From Brachycybe producta (Eukaryota > Arthropoda > Diplopoda > Playtdesmida > Andrognathidae), in contig JAUPFP010000016.1 in assembly GCA_036925085.1 (NCBI GenBank), forward strand, positions 4,468,903-4,532,902: a stretch of 64,000 nucleotides of DNA. Direction: 5' to 3'. Positions within the stretch are counted from its first letter, which is position 1, and each line of letters begins with the position of its first letter. Both the position numbers and the translations under genes were made by a program. The notes under the pieces were generated by a model that saw nothing but the letters and a program-made list of their open reading frames with translations, searched no databases and was not told the DNA's origin. Shown here piece by piece: positions 31,691 to 44,153 of this stretch.

Positions 31691-34032
31691 AATCCTAATA
31701 TTAAAAATGTTTCAAAAATCAAAATGAAATCAATATTGTCTTTTTAAATTTATACCACTAGAAATCCAAATCATTAAAATTGCAATACAGGTAAATCCAA
31801 ACTTAAATCTGTTTTATTTATCCTTTAAAATCCAAAATCTTCAAATTTCAAATACAACAAGAAAAGAAAACGAGCCACTTGAACTTCATGAACCTTAAAA
31901 CCTTAAACCTACTTAGCAAAATTCCAAACATAGAAGCCCTATTCAGGTGTGAAGGTTCATATTTGAAATTCAAGTGACAAGTTTTCTTCTTGAATTTAGA
32001 CCTTACTTTTTATTTTAAGGAATCCATAAAAGATGCTGAAAAAAAAAAAACTTTTCCTCTTCTTTTCTAAGCGAAAATAAGCTTATTAGTAAAAATGCAA
32101 TGAGAGGCAGTTTATGCAAATATAAATCAAAACTTGTATGCAAAGGACGTGTTTTAATATGCATTCCTATGTTACCATGGCAACAACACCCTCGAAAATA
32201 GATCTCAAGTATTAGAAGAAGAAGAAAAAAATGAAAATTGTTTCTTGGTTTTTTGCTTCTTATGAAATTTCGCCATGTTAAAAGTGCAGGAAAAAAAAGG
32301 TTATTTTTTGTTGTCTTTCTTTCTCTAAAAATACCTTTTTCTTAATCTTAAAATAAAATCTGTTGTCATTGGAAACAAATGATCACATGTTTATTTTTCT
32401 TTTTGTCATAAAATGGGATTTTTCTGAAAAAAAGTTCTTTTTTTTTTATAACAAAAGGAATTATTTGTATTTAAACAACAAAGTAATTTCTGTGATATAT
32501 AGCTTTTAAAGTATTTAACTGAAGTCACTGGTCAAGTGTGTGGTCACCATAGGCTACATAATTACTGGTCAAGCATATAATTACAGTCTTTATCATAGAT
32601 TTTTTTTTTCACCCTACGTTTAATTAGTTTCTTTTCTCGTTTTATAAAGACAAACATTCTTGACCTTAATTTCTATTTTAAGCCCCTTGTCATTCATGTT
32701 GAGTGACCATATTCTAAAAAAGGTGACCACCATGGCTTTTAACTTAATCCCATGTACAGAGTATATTTAGAGGATTCTAGTTATCAGCATTGGAGAGAGA
32801 AGAGAGTTTATAAAATGATGTGTACAAGTGTTGATTTCTGTAAATAAGAATTCTGCTTTTTTTTTTGGAATTTTTCTCATTGGTCACTCAGAAAAGCAAA
32901 AAAAAAATTCTGTTTATTTTCAATAATGCTTATCTTTTAAGCTTGATAGGCAAGAGACAAAAAAAAAGCTAATAAGTTAGCACCTTTTTTGCCTGAAAGG
33001 ACAATTAGGACAATATTTATCAATTTGCAACCAGAAAATTGCAAAAAAAAAAAAAATTGGAAAAAAATGGCATTTTGTATTTAAAATTTAGAAAACTGCA
33101 TTTAATAAACTAGATTTCTTCTCTCTTATAAAATCTATTAAAAAGACTGGATTCTCACTCAAATTAGCCGAAAAATACCAGATTCCTGCTAATTTTTAAA
33201 CTATTTTTTTTATCAAGTCTGCATTAAACTTGGAGAAATTGATCAAAAATTTGGGTGGGTTATATAGTGTGTCGGAAATTTGACCCAAAATAAACATCAA
33301 AGTAGGGACAAGTATCACAAAAAATTTAAAGCACAAATTTGAATTTTACTGCAATTATTGTATCGAAATTACATTTTGTTGCAGAATTTTTTCCCTTATT
33401 CAAAAATTGCAATTATTGCACTTCTTGCAAATTAAAAACATATTTTTTTTCGTTTTTTTGTAACTTTTATCTTCAGAACGCGTTGATTCGTATTGCAAAA
33501 GTTGCAATTGTTGAAATTTGGTTGCCTTATTTATCACATTCACTCATTTAATGTGGACCGTTTATTCCTGAAAAAGAAACGGTTATAATTTTTATTTACT
33601 ACAGTCATTATTATGATGGATGACAAAAGTTTTATTTTTCGAAAATAAAACCTTAAAAAATTTATGACGATTTTTTTTAAAAGTTTCAATTTGAAGTTTG
33701 CTTTAAAAAAATAAGGAAATAATATCTCTCAGAAATGTCAAGTATTTTTAAAGTTGTTTTGCCAAAAGTCACCTCAAGTTAATCATTTTTGGTGAAATGG
33801 CAAAGAGAGAAATTGTGAAGTTTCTAATCTTGTTCTTGGTTAAAAACAAAAAAGTCTTTGACTTTTGAGGTTAAAAAAGGATTAGTTGTGTAATATAGTT
33901 CTTGTAATCTAAGTGTGTAAAGAAAGGATTGTGTTTTTATGTCTTTAGATAATTTACAAATGAATTGTGAACTATCTCTGCCTTAAAAAGGTAAATATGA
34001 CAATGCTTTCCTTTAAAAAAAAAACCTACATA
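31691..34032. other. long AT-rich intergenic stretch
   Basis: Contains the dispersed AAATTCAAGTGACAAGTTTTC / TTCTTGAATTTAG word (31964-32000) and many A or T runs. The frame at 33339-33551 has no recognisable domain. No gene called. Confidence 0.4.
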
Positions 34033-34345
34033 AAGCCCATGAGGCCTGTGTTGTAGGTCTCATGAGCCTGATGTGCTTTTTGGACTTGGTGAGCCTCATG
34101 AGTCATGAGTTTTGTGGACCTGAAGGGCTAGGCTGGGCTAGGCCAGGACCCCGTTTCTCAAAAATACAAGTGTTGTAATACAAGTAAATTCTATGGAGCC
34201 CTGATCAGGACATGCATAAAAATTTTACAATTTGTTATTACGAATTAACAATTCGACTTTACGATGTGTGTCCTTTAGTAGGCTCCGTAGAATTCACTTG
34301 TATTACAAGACTTGTATTTTTGAGAAGCAGGGCTCAAGCCTCAAT
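34033..34345. repeat. GGCCT/TGAGCC-rich relic split by a TIR element
   Basis: AAGCCCATGAGGCCTG to GGGCTAGGCCAGG on the left continues as CTCAAGCCTCAATTTTTG after the insertion at 34148-34333. Composition matches 13858-13985. Confidence 0.4.
34148..34333. mobile_element. TIR element, CCCCGTTTCTCAAAAATAC ends (family EE)
   Basis: GTTTCTCAAAAATACAAGT, TGTAATACAAGT and ATTCTATGGAGCC at the left pair with GGCTCCGTAGAATTCACTTG, TATTACAAG and ACTTGTATTTTTGAGAAGC at the right. The arms are about 70 bp. GGAGCC / GGCTCCGTA is shared with the element at 36166-36582. Confidence 0.7.
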
Positions 34346-34761
34346 TTTTGTTAACAAAATATGTTTCTACTTTACATGTCACATTTAATTATGTCATATT
34401 TGATAAAATTTAATCTTAACTTTTGAATGATACACACTGGTGTTAAACTTATGATGCAATAATAATATATGTGATTTTATACATTGAACATCAATCAGTA
34501 GGCCTATTTTAAAGTTCATTTAATATCATTTACTGCATATGACATCTACGAAAAGTTACCAGAAAAATGTGGTACAAATGTGACAAAAATTATGTTTTTT
34601 CACTACAAATTAGACTTTATAAAGTATACACTGAATGATGAAATGCAGGTAATTGAAAACTAAAGTAGTAAATATGGTTTATGAGGCGCAAAATTAAGAA
34701 AAACTTAAACTATTTAATTAATAATCACTTAAGATAAGAGACCACCTACATTTTGTAAAAA

Positions 34762-34862
34762 TTTGAAGCCCAGCTCATGTGACTTTATACTGGGCCCAGC
34801 CCACCAGGCCCATGGGCCATTAACATAAAAATGCCAACCCAAGCCCAGCTCATCCCATCGGC
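34762..34862. repeat. family N copy
   Basis: GGGCCCAGCCCACCAGGCCC and ATGGGCCATTAACATAAAAA match the copies at 11907 and 12245. Confidence 0.65.
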
Positions 34863-34867
34863 TGGGT

Positions 34868-34903
34868 GTTACGTTAAATTAAGCTTGTTGCAGGGGGGTC
34901 TGG
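34868..34903 (+). repeat. family P copy with short G run
   Basis: Same sequence as 14907-14956 but with six G rather than twenty. It directly abuts a family N copy. Confidence 0.75.
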
Positions 34904-35256
34904 TGGCATGGTCTTGATATAAAAAAATGTTAGTACAGTGCTCATCCAATTCTATATGCATTTTGTTTCAGGTTTTAGAGTTACCCACAATGTTTCCACC
35001 TTTCATCCTGACCGACTTAGTATCTCGTCTGGACGAGATAAAAAAAATATTTCATGTCCTTACCAAAGCTCCGTATTTTCGCCAGCCAATATAGTTATTG
35101 AATTTTTTTTGATGATTTTTTTTTAAAAAAAATCGCACACTGACCATAACACAATGAATATAACACAGAAACATAAACACATATAGAATAATGCAAACAC
35201 AGTCCTGAAAAAAATACATAAACATGTGTTAGTGACACACACAAACATGTGTTAAT

Positions 35257-35257
<1 letters not shown>

Positions 35258-35306
<49 letters not shown>
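35258..35306. repeat. (AC)n microsatellite
   Basis: About 24 AC units. A duplicated ACATGTGTTARTGACACACAC lies just before it. Confidence 0.95.
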
Positions 35307-35307
<1 letters not shown>

Positions 35308-35830
35308 GCATAAAATGAACACAGAAACAAGTGAAATAAAGCACACACACACTATGATTAGTACACACATGAATGAGACAGGATTGAATGACTTAATGCC
35401 ATATAAACTTAACATGATGAAAGAAGTTAAGTAAAACCAATACAGGAAAGAATCTGTAAGTTTTAACAATTTAAGACGAAACTGTTTTTCTTGACAACTT
35501 TATTATTGTTTTTGCTTCTTACTATTTTTTTTCTTCCTTCTATATTTAAATCTGGCAAACATGTATGGTTAGGTTACATTTTTTTTTTCCTTCAAGTGAG
35601 TGAAAACCAACATTATAAAGAGTATACACAAATGAACTGCGCATGCGTGTGTTAGTTTTTTTTAAACTGCCATAATCTACATTAATCACCATTAAAGCCA
35701 TGTAAGCCAAGTAGACATGCTGCAATTAAGCAAAAAAAACTATATTAACTATAATAAAGCCTTTAGAGCTACCACCACCACAACTATTACCACATTTTAT
35801 ACTTATGGCAATAATAATAATAATAATTAT

Positions 35831-36144
35831 GGCTCGGTTTTTTTTATACAACATCAAGTAAAATGTTTCTCAATTTGTGGCCCAAGTGCCAATTGTGAAA
35901 TAATAATTTACATTAGAACAACTGCAATTATGTTTTTTTTTTCTAATCATAAAGGCTGGTTAGAGGCTATAATATCTGGTTACTATCAGTTGTAAACTAT
36001 AGTTCTAGTCTCTTACCAGTGTTTTTGATTGAAAAAAAAAATTAAAAAAAATCGTAATTGCTGGTTGTTCTAAACGTGATTGTTACTTGGCCCTTGAGCT
36101 CCAGATTGAGAAACATTTGCTTGATATTGCACAAAAATCCGAGC
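35831..36144. mobile_element. family C palindromic element, copy 2
   Basis: GGCTCGG at the left and CCGAGC at the right. TCTCAATTTGTGGCCCAAG and GCCAATTGTGAAATAATA at the left have inverse counterparts at the right. The flanks AATAATTAT and AATAATAAT may be a decayed 9-bp duplication. It ends 21 bp before the next TIR element. Confidence 0.75.
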
Positions 36145-36165
36145 AATAATAATCATTATACTAGT

Positions 36166-36582
36166 ACGGAGCCCTGTAAAGGACATTGAGTTTTTTTATT
36201 TTAAATCTGAAATTTCAAACAAACTATCGGACATTTCAAACAAAATATCTGAAATTTCAAATAAAATATCTGAAATTTCAAATACAATATCTGAAATTTC
36301 AAACAAAATGTCTGAAATTTCAAACAAAATATCTGAAATTTCAAATAAATTATCTGAAATTTCAAACAAAATAGCTAAAATTTCAAATGAAATGTCTGAA
36401 ATTTCAAACGAAATATCTGAAATTTCAAACGAAATATCTGAAATTTCAAACGAAATATCTGAAATTTAAAACAAAATATCTAACTAAAGTATGAACCATT
36501 ATCATTGAAATTTCAGATATTTTACTTGAAATTTCAGATAAAATAAAAAAAAAAAAAACTCATGTCCTTTATAGGGCTCCGT
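36166..36582. mobile_element. TIR element filled with 21-bp tandem repeats (family M)
   Basis: ACGGAGCCCTGTAAAGGACA at the left mirrors GTCCTTTATAGGGCTCCGT at the right, continuing through the A/T run. Flanks ATACTAGT and ATATTAGA agree at six of eight bases, a possible 8-bp duplication. The interior is a tandem array, and an inverted half unit lies at the right end. Confidence 0.75.
36204..36473 (+). repeat. 21-bp tandem repeat, about thirteen units
   Basis: The unit AAATATCTGAAATTTCAAACA varies at one or two positions. Because 21 is divisible by three the frame stays open as a KYLKFQT repeat, but this follows from the DNA repeat rather than from coding. Confidence 0.9.
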
Positions 36583-37175
36583 ATATTAGAGATATGATGC
36601 GGGTAGATTTTTTTAAAAAAAATTTCTCTTCTCTTTTCATCATAAATTGAAATATGTGTTGTTATAATTATAATTGATTTATTTTTCTACTAAATATGCA
36701 AATGTGGACACGCGAGCGTTCTTAAATACACTCATACTCTGCCTTCATTCCGGTTTCCATTGAAGCAAATTTTTCTTTTTTATGCTTTAGAATATATTAA
36801 TTATAATATGATAGATGGAACTTCCGATTTATTCACAATTAACGGAAGTTTAGGCATTTGTAATCAACAATACCACCATGTATTCTGCTTTAATTATATG
36901 TGTAATTGGAATCTCATATGATGATAGATCTGTTTGTGCAATTGAATGTCATCATCAATATTTACTAGTCAATCTTGAAGGCAGCAATTGAGATGTTAAA
37001 AGGAGGATTGGGAGGGGATAGAATACAACTCAAATAATGATATCTTATTAATAAGTTAATACCTTAAATAAGGTACACTTGTAATGTGCTTCCATTGTGG
37101 CACATCAACATAATTACACACACACGGTGGACAGAGAGAGGTAAAGGAAAAGAGCACAAACTCAAACAAGAATTA

Positions 37176-37200
37176 CAGTAGAATCTCGATTATCCGAACT
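37176..37200 (+). mobile_element. pogo-like terminal inverted repeat, one end
   Basis: CAGTAGAATCTCGATTATCC directly after TA, matching the type of end found in pogo/Tigger Tc1-mariner elements. A second GTTCGGATTA word follows within 40 bases. The opposite end was not found; the element may be truncated. Confidence 0.5.
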
Positions 37201-37339
37201 AAATGGGATCTGACCCCGTTCGGATTACCAAAAGTCCGAATAATCTGGAAATCCTCTTCTATTTTTGGATTGAATTAAAGGAATCTGAATCTGAAGACCA
37301 TTATACTCTGGAATTGGCAACTCGTAATGTGTTGAATGG

Positions 37340-37544
37340 ACAGGCAATTAGAAAACGGGATAAACAGAAGTTGGATAAGCCCTTTTTATGACGACCGGCA
37401 ACTTCTAATTGGTTTGTTGTGTGGTTCGACGTTGAAAAGGGCGGAGCATGTGACGTCAGACTACATAACCAACCAATTAGAAGTTGCGTTTTTCATAAAA
37501 AGGGCGGAACCAACTTCTGTTTATCCCATTTTCTAGTTGCTTAT
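37340..37544. mobile_element. MITE family A, copy 3, perfect 9-bp TSD
   Basis: GTTGAATGG flanks the element exactly at 37331-37339 and 37545-37553. Left end ACAGGCAATTAG; the right end has decayed to TAGTTGCTTAT. TGACGTCA lies at 37451-37458. Orientation of the centre is opposite to copies 1 and 2. Confidence 0.95.
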
Positions 37545-38828
37545 GTTGAATGGTGATGAATGTTCTGGTAACTTTATATTGACTTTATTACCAACTAAGC
37601 ATTTAGCCTATGAACAAATGTCCATTTTGTCTTAAATGCTAGTAAAAGTTTTCCCCGCTATATTGGCGCTGCTGATGCTGCTGTCACCGCTACCTTCAAA
37701 CATAGGATTTTCCGAGTTGCCAGGCCTGGAGTGTAATGGCCTAAGCCTGCAATGATGGCGTGTGGCGTGGATTGATATATAAGCTTTAGAACGTGAAGAC
37801 ATATGCATATCCATATGGCAGAAGGGGATTCCATAGTCTACTGTCATATGTTCAAATTGTAATGTTTACAATGATGGGAACGTAAGCAATTAGATAAACA
37901 AAAAAGTAATAAAGAAAACCAAAGAAGAAAAAATAAGACAGAAATGGTTTGAATGTCTGTGGCGCTTTTGAGACACAATTCAGACTTAATAAGCCAGGAT
38001 TGACAAGTCAGAATTGATCGTTGAGATCCAGCTTCACAATTAGAAGTGTTATTGAAAAAGCATCCTTACCGTAATCGTAACGGTACGAACTTAGTCGTAG
38101 CATGGTAGCATGAGTGAATTTTATCGAACACATTAGCTGTTGTTAGCCATAAAAGCAATCATCAAAGTGGCTCTACATCCTAGACGACGACGTGCATGTT
38201 TTAATTTTTTTGCCTAACAACTTAACAAGTAGTCTGCAGTCTGCACTGTTGCTCCTACTCTAAATTGTAGCTACAAAAGACGTTCTATTGCAGGTCTACT
38301 GCAAGTTATTTTACAAACGGTAGTATAGAGGTTTATTTTTCACCAACTAAACGCCTAACAACGGACCCTACCTACGGTTAATCAATTTTCAAAGGCGCAT
38401 CCCTATAGATATTCTCTGTGTATTCCATATACATTTCTAAATTAATTTATGATGTCTGATACATGGTTGTGTTGGTGGCCCATAACGCTCTTTCTATAAC
38501 CCTCTCTCTGCTTTGTGCGCTATAAATCAGAACCATCATTTTGAATGGTGGTTTTTTTTTGCTTCTCCATTATATCATCCATCCAACCATCCCTCGCAAC
38601 ATATGCAAAGGCCATTCATTCATTTCTAGCATCCAAATCTATAACAGTTGTTCAGTTGCAAACCCTTGATATTGTCATATTCATGGTTAATAATTACAGT
38701 AATATCAGTAATGGAAGGGGTGGGTTGAAGATTATAAATGGAGACATTGCTGCCAAGTTGCAAATTTCAATGGAAAATGTTAAATCACTGGTCAAATAGT
38801 CAATTTTTTACCTTTTTTATATATATTA

Positions 38829-39333
38829 AGCTGGAAATACACGGTCCATTTTGGCTTGTCAATCCTTTATGTGGGCCGCACCTATTTTTTCGCTTTTTTT
38901 TTTACAAATTGCCAGGGCTCGGATTTATATCTATATGCAATATCAACCAACTTTTTTCTCAATCCATGGCCCAATAAGTAATTGTGAAGTATTATTTCCA
39001 TTGAGAACAACAATTATGTTTTTTTTTTTCAATCAAAACACTGGTTAGAGGCTAGAACGCTTGTTGACAACTGATAGTAACCTGACATCTAACCTCTCTA
39101 ATTAGCCATTTTGATTAGAAAAAGCATAATTGTAGTTGTTTTAATGATGATGATTACGTCACAATTGGCACTTGGGGGCCACAAATTGTGAAACATTTGC
39201 TTGATATTGCATAAAAATCCGAACCCAACTAATTGCTCAGCTTCCCATCATAGAAAAAGCATTACATTTTTAAAAAATATGCGTTATCATGCCCACGGAT
39301 TGACAAGCCAAAATTGACCGTGTATTTACTGCT
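38829..39333. mobile_element. PIF/Harbinger-like element with a nested family C element
   Basis: The left arm includes AAATACACGGTCCATTTTGG and CTTGTCAATCC; the right arm has the inverse GGATTGACAAGCC and ATTGACCGTGTATTTACTG. TTA stands at 38826-38828 and 39334-39336. The family C element at 38915-39226 occupies most of the interior. Confidence 0.7.
38915..39226. mobile_element. family C palindromic element, copy 3
   Basis: GGGCTCGGATTTATA at the left, AAAAATCCGAACCC at the right, and the central GGTTAGAGGCTAGAAC / ACATCTAACCTC pair. It lies inside a Harbinger-like element. Confidence 0.75.
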
Positions 39334-39727
39334 TTATTTTTAGCAGTGCCATTTCTAGGCGCTGTGGTGCCCAGTTGTAAAACGTTTGGTGGCGCTATAC
39401 CTCCTAATTTTGGCAAAGGTTACACAAGAAAATACAAAACTTAATTTTTCAAAAAAAAAAAATGAAACTTTTTTACCTAATTGGTGAAATTTTAATTTTC
39501 TATCTTAGTTTCTGAACTACAATTCCATTTTTTTTTCACTTTCGAAAATTAAAAAAAAATATTAAAAACCTATAGTGAAAAAAAATTTGACACATTTTTT
39601 TGCGCCCCTCAGGGCCTTTCGCTAGGTACAATTGCACTCCTGACACGCCCCTTCCTGTCTTTTAGTTATACAAAATAGACTCTGATGAAGGAGTTCTGTT
39701 TGCTCCTTTACCTGAGCTCTTATCTTA

Positions 39728-40084
39728 GGGTGCGTTCAGACTACTCGAGCTCGGTGAGGTGGCTTGTCGACAAGTAGCACGAATAACGAAAGCCAGGGTC
39801 CCGCCGTCGGTACATCAAAGAGGTGCTCGTCAAAACCTGCAAGTCATTGGACCTGGAACGCGCATAGTTTAGTTGAATGGCTGTACACGTGGGTGCCATT
39901 TGGTAATGATTGGTAATCAAAAGTTCACCGTTGCTTATGGGATCCACACGAGTCAAAGCCTCTTGAGTACCTTGAACTCTCAGCCTTCAGTTGACAAGAG
40001 CACGAGTCGGAGCTCGGCAAGTAAAACAAGAACGCAAGCTCGAGCCTAAGTACAAGTACGAGCACGAGTAGTCTGAACGCACCC
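39728..40084. mobile_element. PIF/Harbinger-like MITE, GGGTGCGTTCAGACTACTCG ends (family S)
   Basis: GGGTGCGTTCAGACTACTCG at the left mirrors CGAGTAGTCTGAACGCACCC at the right over 20 perfect bases, with TTA at 39725-39727 and 40085-40087. 357 bp, non-coding, more GC-rich than the flanks. Confidence 0.85.
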
Positions 40085-43000
40085 TTATAAAAATGGTGTA
40101 TTTTATCAACTCCCTTTTCTCACCTTTAAATTTTTATTAACTCTTTTCTTGTAAAATAAAAAACACTAGTGAGCCATTTTGTAAGTTGTAAACCATGTAG
40201 GAATTCAATTAAGGTGCAAATTTATCTTACCTTGTGGGCTCATAACTGAATAAGTATTTCGTTTTATATATAAAATGTACACGAGTTATTATATCCAAAG
40301 GTATGTTTTTAGTCTACTACAATATACAGTATATATGTAATTTTTATAAAACCACCTACTTACACCTATATTTCGTCTGCCATTGACTTTAAATGTGTTT
40401 CAGTTGATTCATCTTATGAACATCATCATCTTATAAATATCTTTTTTTTTTCTGTGTGTGTGTGTGTGTGGGTAAATGGGGTGCTTGGCTGTGTTGTTGT
40501 TACACTTGTGATGCAAAAAAAAGATGCCATTAACCCGCGTTTTTTTACTGAATATTTCTTCTGTTATACACTGTATATTTGCTATGGTAACCAAATACTA
40601 AGTGATGATGATGATAAATTCAACTCATATGATATGGTATAAAAAAGAAGAAATAGTGAGCACTGGTATATAAAGCAAGCTATAGCCTACTATACAGTAT
40701 ATTAGGTAGGTTCACTTTAGCATTTTATGTAGACATAATAATGATGATGATGATCAATGCACCAAAAAACTCTCATTTCTATATCCAAAAATCATATCTC
40801 AAAAAGCAAAATAGGTGGAAGAGTTGGTTTTTTGTTGTTTTTCAGTTCAAACTCTTGTTGTTGTCTCCTCCTCCTTGTTTCTAGTTTTCAACCCTATTTT
40901 AGGATCGATAAATACATGGGGGTATAAACAAACCTATATAAAGTATTACATATACTGTATAGGAAGTGAGAGAGTACTTCCAAGTATGGTGTTGGATGGT
41001 CACAACAACAGCTCAACAAACCTGCAGTAGTAATACACAATACACAGACAGAGAGAGAGAGACACATACAATTCTCATCATCTTATTCAACATATCTCTC
41101 TCTCTTGCTACATAGGGAATATATAGGGATAGAAAATGGGACTAGAACACGCAACAAACGTGTAATTGGATTGTGTGTAGACTTTTTTGAGTGTTGTATA
41201 TAGAAATAACGTTGTTGAAAATTATCTACAGGAAAAAACACTTTCAAAGATAGAAAATAGGATCTAGATTCTATACTGATGCAACTATACTGTACCGGTA
41301 TATATATACAGTATATATGGCCAAAAGGTTATAGGAATAATATTTTACTATGTATTTGCTTTGTAGAAATCGATTTCAGAATGTTTGAAATACAATTGTA
41401 CCCATGTTACCACACTTTGAAGTGGACAAAACTGTTGTCACAGTTGTAGATGACACAGAAAACACCAAGTTATAGACACATAAAATTACAACAACAACAA
41501 AATTTAATATAGAGCGGCGCACAAAGTGAACAACTAAGTACCAAACTTTGGCATGTATTTCAAGGTTTGTCCAGTTCAGGCACTCTTGTCATCATAGCCT
41601 CTCAAACCACTGAATATTGATCAGTTTAACTATTTCTAAACTGATCAGTGAACATCTCTCTCATCAATTGACGTGGGTGGGCATTCTGGCAAATTTGTAA
41701 ACATTTACCAAAAAAAAAACTCTTCGTGACATTTTAAACCACAGCATGTTTTGAAAATGTTTTCATGATTTGCATTTGAAATGAATTGGTACAATGTTTG
41801 ATGTTCTGACCACAATGAATTTGACCACGTACTAAAAAGCCGGGGTCACATTTCTCAACAAATTATGTTGACTCACAAAAAAAAATTCACGTTAAATTTT
41901 ATTAAATAATGTGACATTTTATACATCACTAATGAAGTTCACCGTTAATTTGCATGCTAGTCATCTTGATGAATGATCAATATGGCAACGCCCAGTGAGG
42001 AGGTGCTTTGGCAGACTGAAGGTAACCATACTGCATAGGTCTGCCATGTTGCTTGTTTATAGGATGGAACGCCATAATAAAATGGGATATGTTCAACCAT
42101 AAACCTATGTTACCTAAACATGTTGGCTTCTGCTGCACACCTATAATAGTCAATGGTTCGACCACAAGTACAGAAAAAAACACACCACAACTTATTATAC
42201 TGCAAACCCAGTACATAGAAGAAATTATAGCCTCCACCTCCAACCCTCTTCGTCGTTTGAGATAGAATCATTTAAGAGGATGAAACAGGCATGTGCTGCA
42301 AATCTCTTGAGACCACTATAACCTGAAACATTTGCCAAGTTTCTTGAGCTTTATAAACATTAACACGAAAACATAACGGTTTCTATTATTTTGTACACCG
42401 ACAATAAAAATATAAATATGCTATAACAAGCTGTGCGAGTATTTTATGTATTTTTCTTCCTCAAATGTGTTCAGTTAGTACATAATTTACTAGCCCTCTC
42501 TACATTTCGTGTTTTTCGTTCATTTAGCGTTTTTTTTTTCAACAATACTAAAAAAAAAAGATTATGAAGTGGAATTGTTCACTTATTTTTAATTTGTAAC
42601 AGTGAACCCACTTATTCAGTATATATGCAAATTAGCATGTTAAAATATCAATTACAAATGAATTCCACTGAATTTTTTTTCCTAGATTGTTTTAAAAACC
42701 CAAACCTCTCTCCAACCTTGCGAAGCTATACTTTTGTTAGTGAAATGAAAAATCCAAACGAGTTTATTTTAGACACACTCTTCATTCACCGTGGTCATTA
42801 TTGTACCCCAACTATTATTTAATGCATTGAGCCTTTGTAATTTGTTTCAGTATTTATGATGATGTTGACACAATTATTTTTGAACTCACTAATTGAAAAA
42901 AATACCTTATTGATTAATTATTATTTACTTTATCTCTTTAATAAATATCTAGTGTTTAGTTTTCATTCAACATTTTATTTAACAGAGAGACCTGTGTTAA

Positions 43001-43725
43001 AAATAATAAAAAACTATTGTTCTACAATCTACATGTGTACAGGATAGTCAAAAATAAGGGACGGCAATTTGAAAAAAATATGAATTCCGATTTCAATACC
43101 ATAAAAGTGATTATTATCAATTGTGATTCCAATTCCAAAATATGTATATTTTAATTTTTGTTATACCAATTCTAATTCTAATCTTTTAACCCAATTTCTC
43201 GATTAATAATTCTGATTCTAAAGCCCCCTTTACACCTACAATTACGTCTTAAATAAATTTATAAATGAATTTAAAAATGCGAGAATGCATGTTTGTACAA
43301 CGACGTGAATGTTAAATTATTTTTTCGAGGTTGCATTAATTTAGAAGATGTTCTATTTTTCTTAAATGATCACATCTACTAGAGCGCTTTCTCAGGATCA
43401 GCATCATTCTTATGTAATTTACAAAGCTATATATACGATGCGCTCTGCAACACATTTATGAACTTGGTCATGGGTTCAATCCCCAGTGGTGGACAAACAA
43501 ACATATTGTGAAGTTAAATAAAATCTGGTAAAAATACAGATTAAATTCCGTTTCTAATCTCCATCCCAACTTGATCAGTGGTACATTTCATTGTTTTCTA
43601 TTTCTAGTGGTTAATTCTAATTGTCTTGAGCTTAATGGCTAGTAGGCAACTAGTTATTAGCCACAAGGTACACTGGCCTCTTCTACATTTATTTCCTAGT
43701 GAAGCATAAATGTATTATCAGTTTA
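40085..43725. other. intergenic DNA without a recognised gene
   Basis: Holds a (GT)n run at 40454-40470, a GA run at 41047-41061 and a TAGCCTCCACCTCCAACCCT word at 42228-42247. GGTCATGGGTTCAATCCCC at 43466-43484 resembles a Pol III B box and matches the SINE at 54686, but no A box precedes it. Short frames have no recognisable domains. Confidence 0.4.
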
Positions 43726-44153
43726 GGTGCAGTCACACTAGGCTGGTTTACAAGCCGCTGGTTGCTGCTGGCTATTAGCAGCAACAGCAAGCAGCAGCTG
43801 CTTTGGGTTCACACTTGTCCAGTCACTGCTGGTATTAGCAGTGCAAGTCATCCAATCACCATCTTGCAAAAACACAAACTCTAACAAGAACCAACCCAAG
43901 CAGTGGAGTTTCAACTACCACTAGTGCCACTACTAGCAACGAAAAGTTCACACTAGATGGCAGCAGCAGGAAGGGTCACATGACCAGCTGGTAGCTGCTA
44001 AAGTTGGACATGTCCAACTTCACCAGCCGCTGTTGAAATCACTAGCCTGCTGGAGAAAGCAGCTGCTAGTAGCAGTTCAGACTATGCTGCTAGAGCGCTA
44101 CAACCAGCCAGCAGCAACCAGCGGCTGGGAAACCAGCCTAGTGCGACTGCCGC
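43726..44153. mobile_element. TIR element, GCAGTCACACTAGGCTGG ends, copy 1 (family I)
   Basis: GGTGCAGTCACACTAGGCTG at the left mirrors CCAGCCTAGTGCGACTGC at the right. The arms are crowded with GCTGCT, CAGCAGC and CCAGC words. Copy 2 at 57798-58186 is closely similar along its whole length. Harbinger-like by the CACACTAGG style of the end, but no clean TWA duplication is visible. Confidence 0.8.

Noticed and set aside
35095-35469. 124-codon minus-strand frame rich in Cys and Val
   Set aside because: Largely a translation of the (AC)n microsatellite.
36186-36374. Open frame with KYLKFQT repeats
   Set aside because: Produced by a 21-bp tandem repeat inside a TIR element.
43466-43484. Possible tRNA gene from a GGTCATGGGTTCAATCCCC B box
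   Set aside because: No A box, acceptor stem or anticodon arm could be folded; more likely a SINE fragment.
43699-43884. Frame shared almost residue for residue with 57708-57956
   Set aside because: Similarity comes from the two family I elements, which are palindromic and non-coding.
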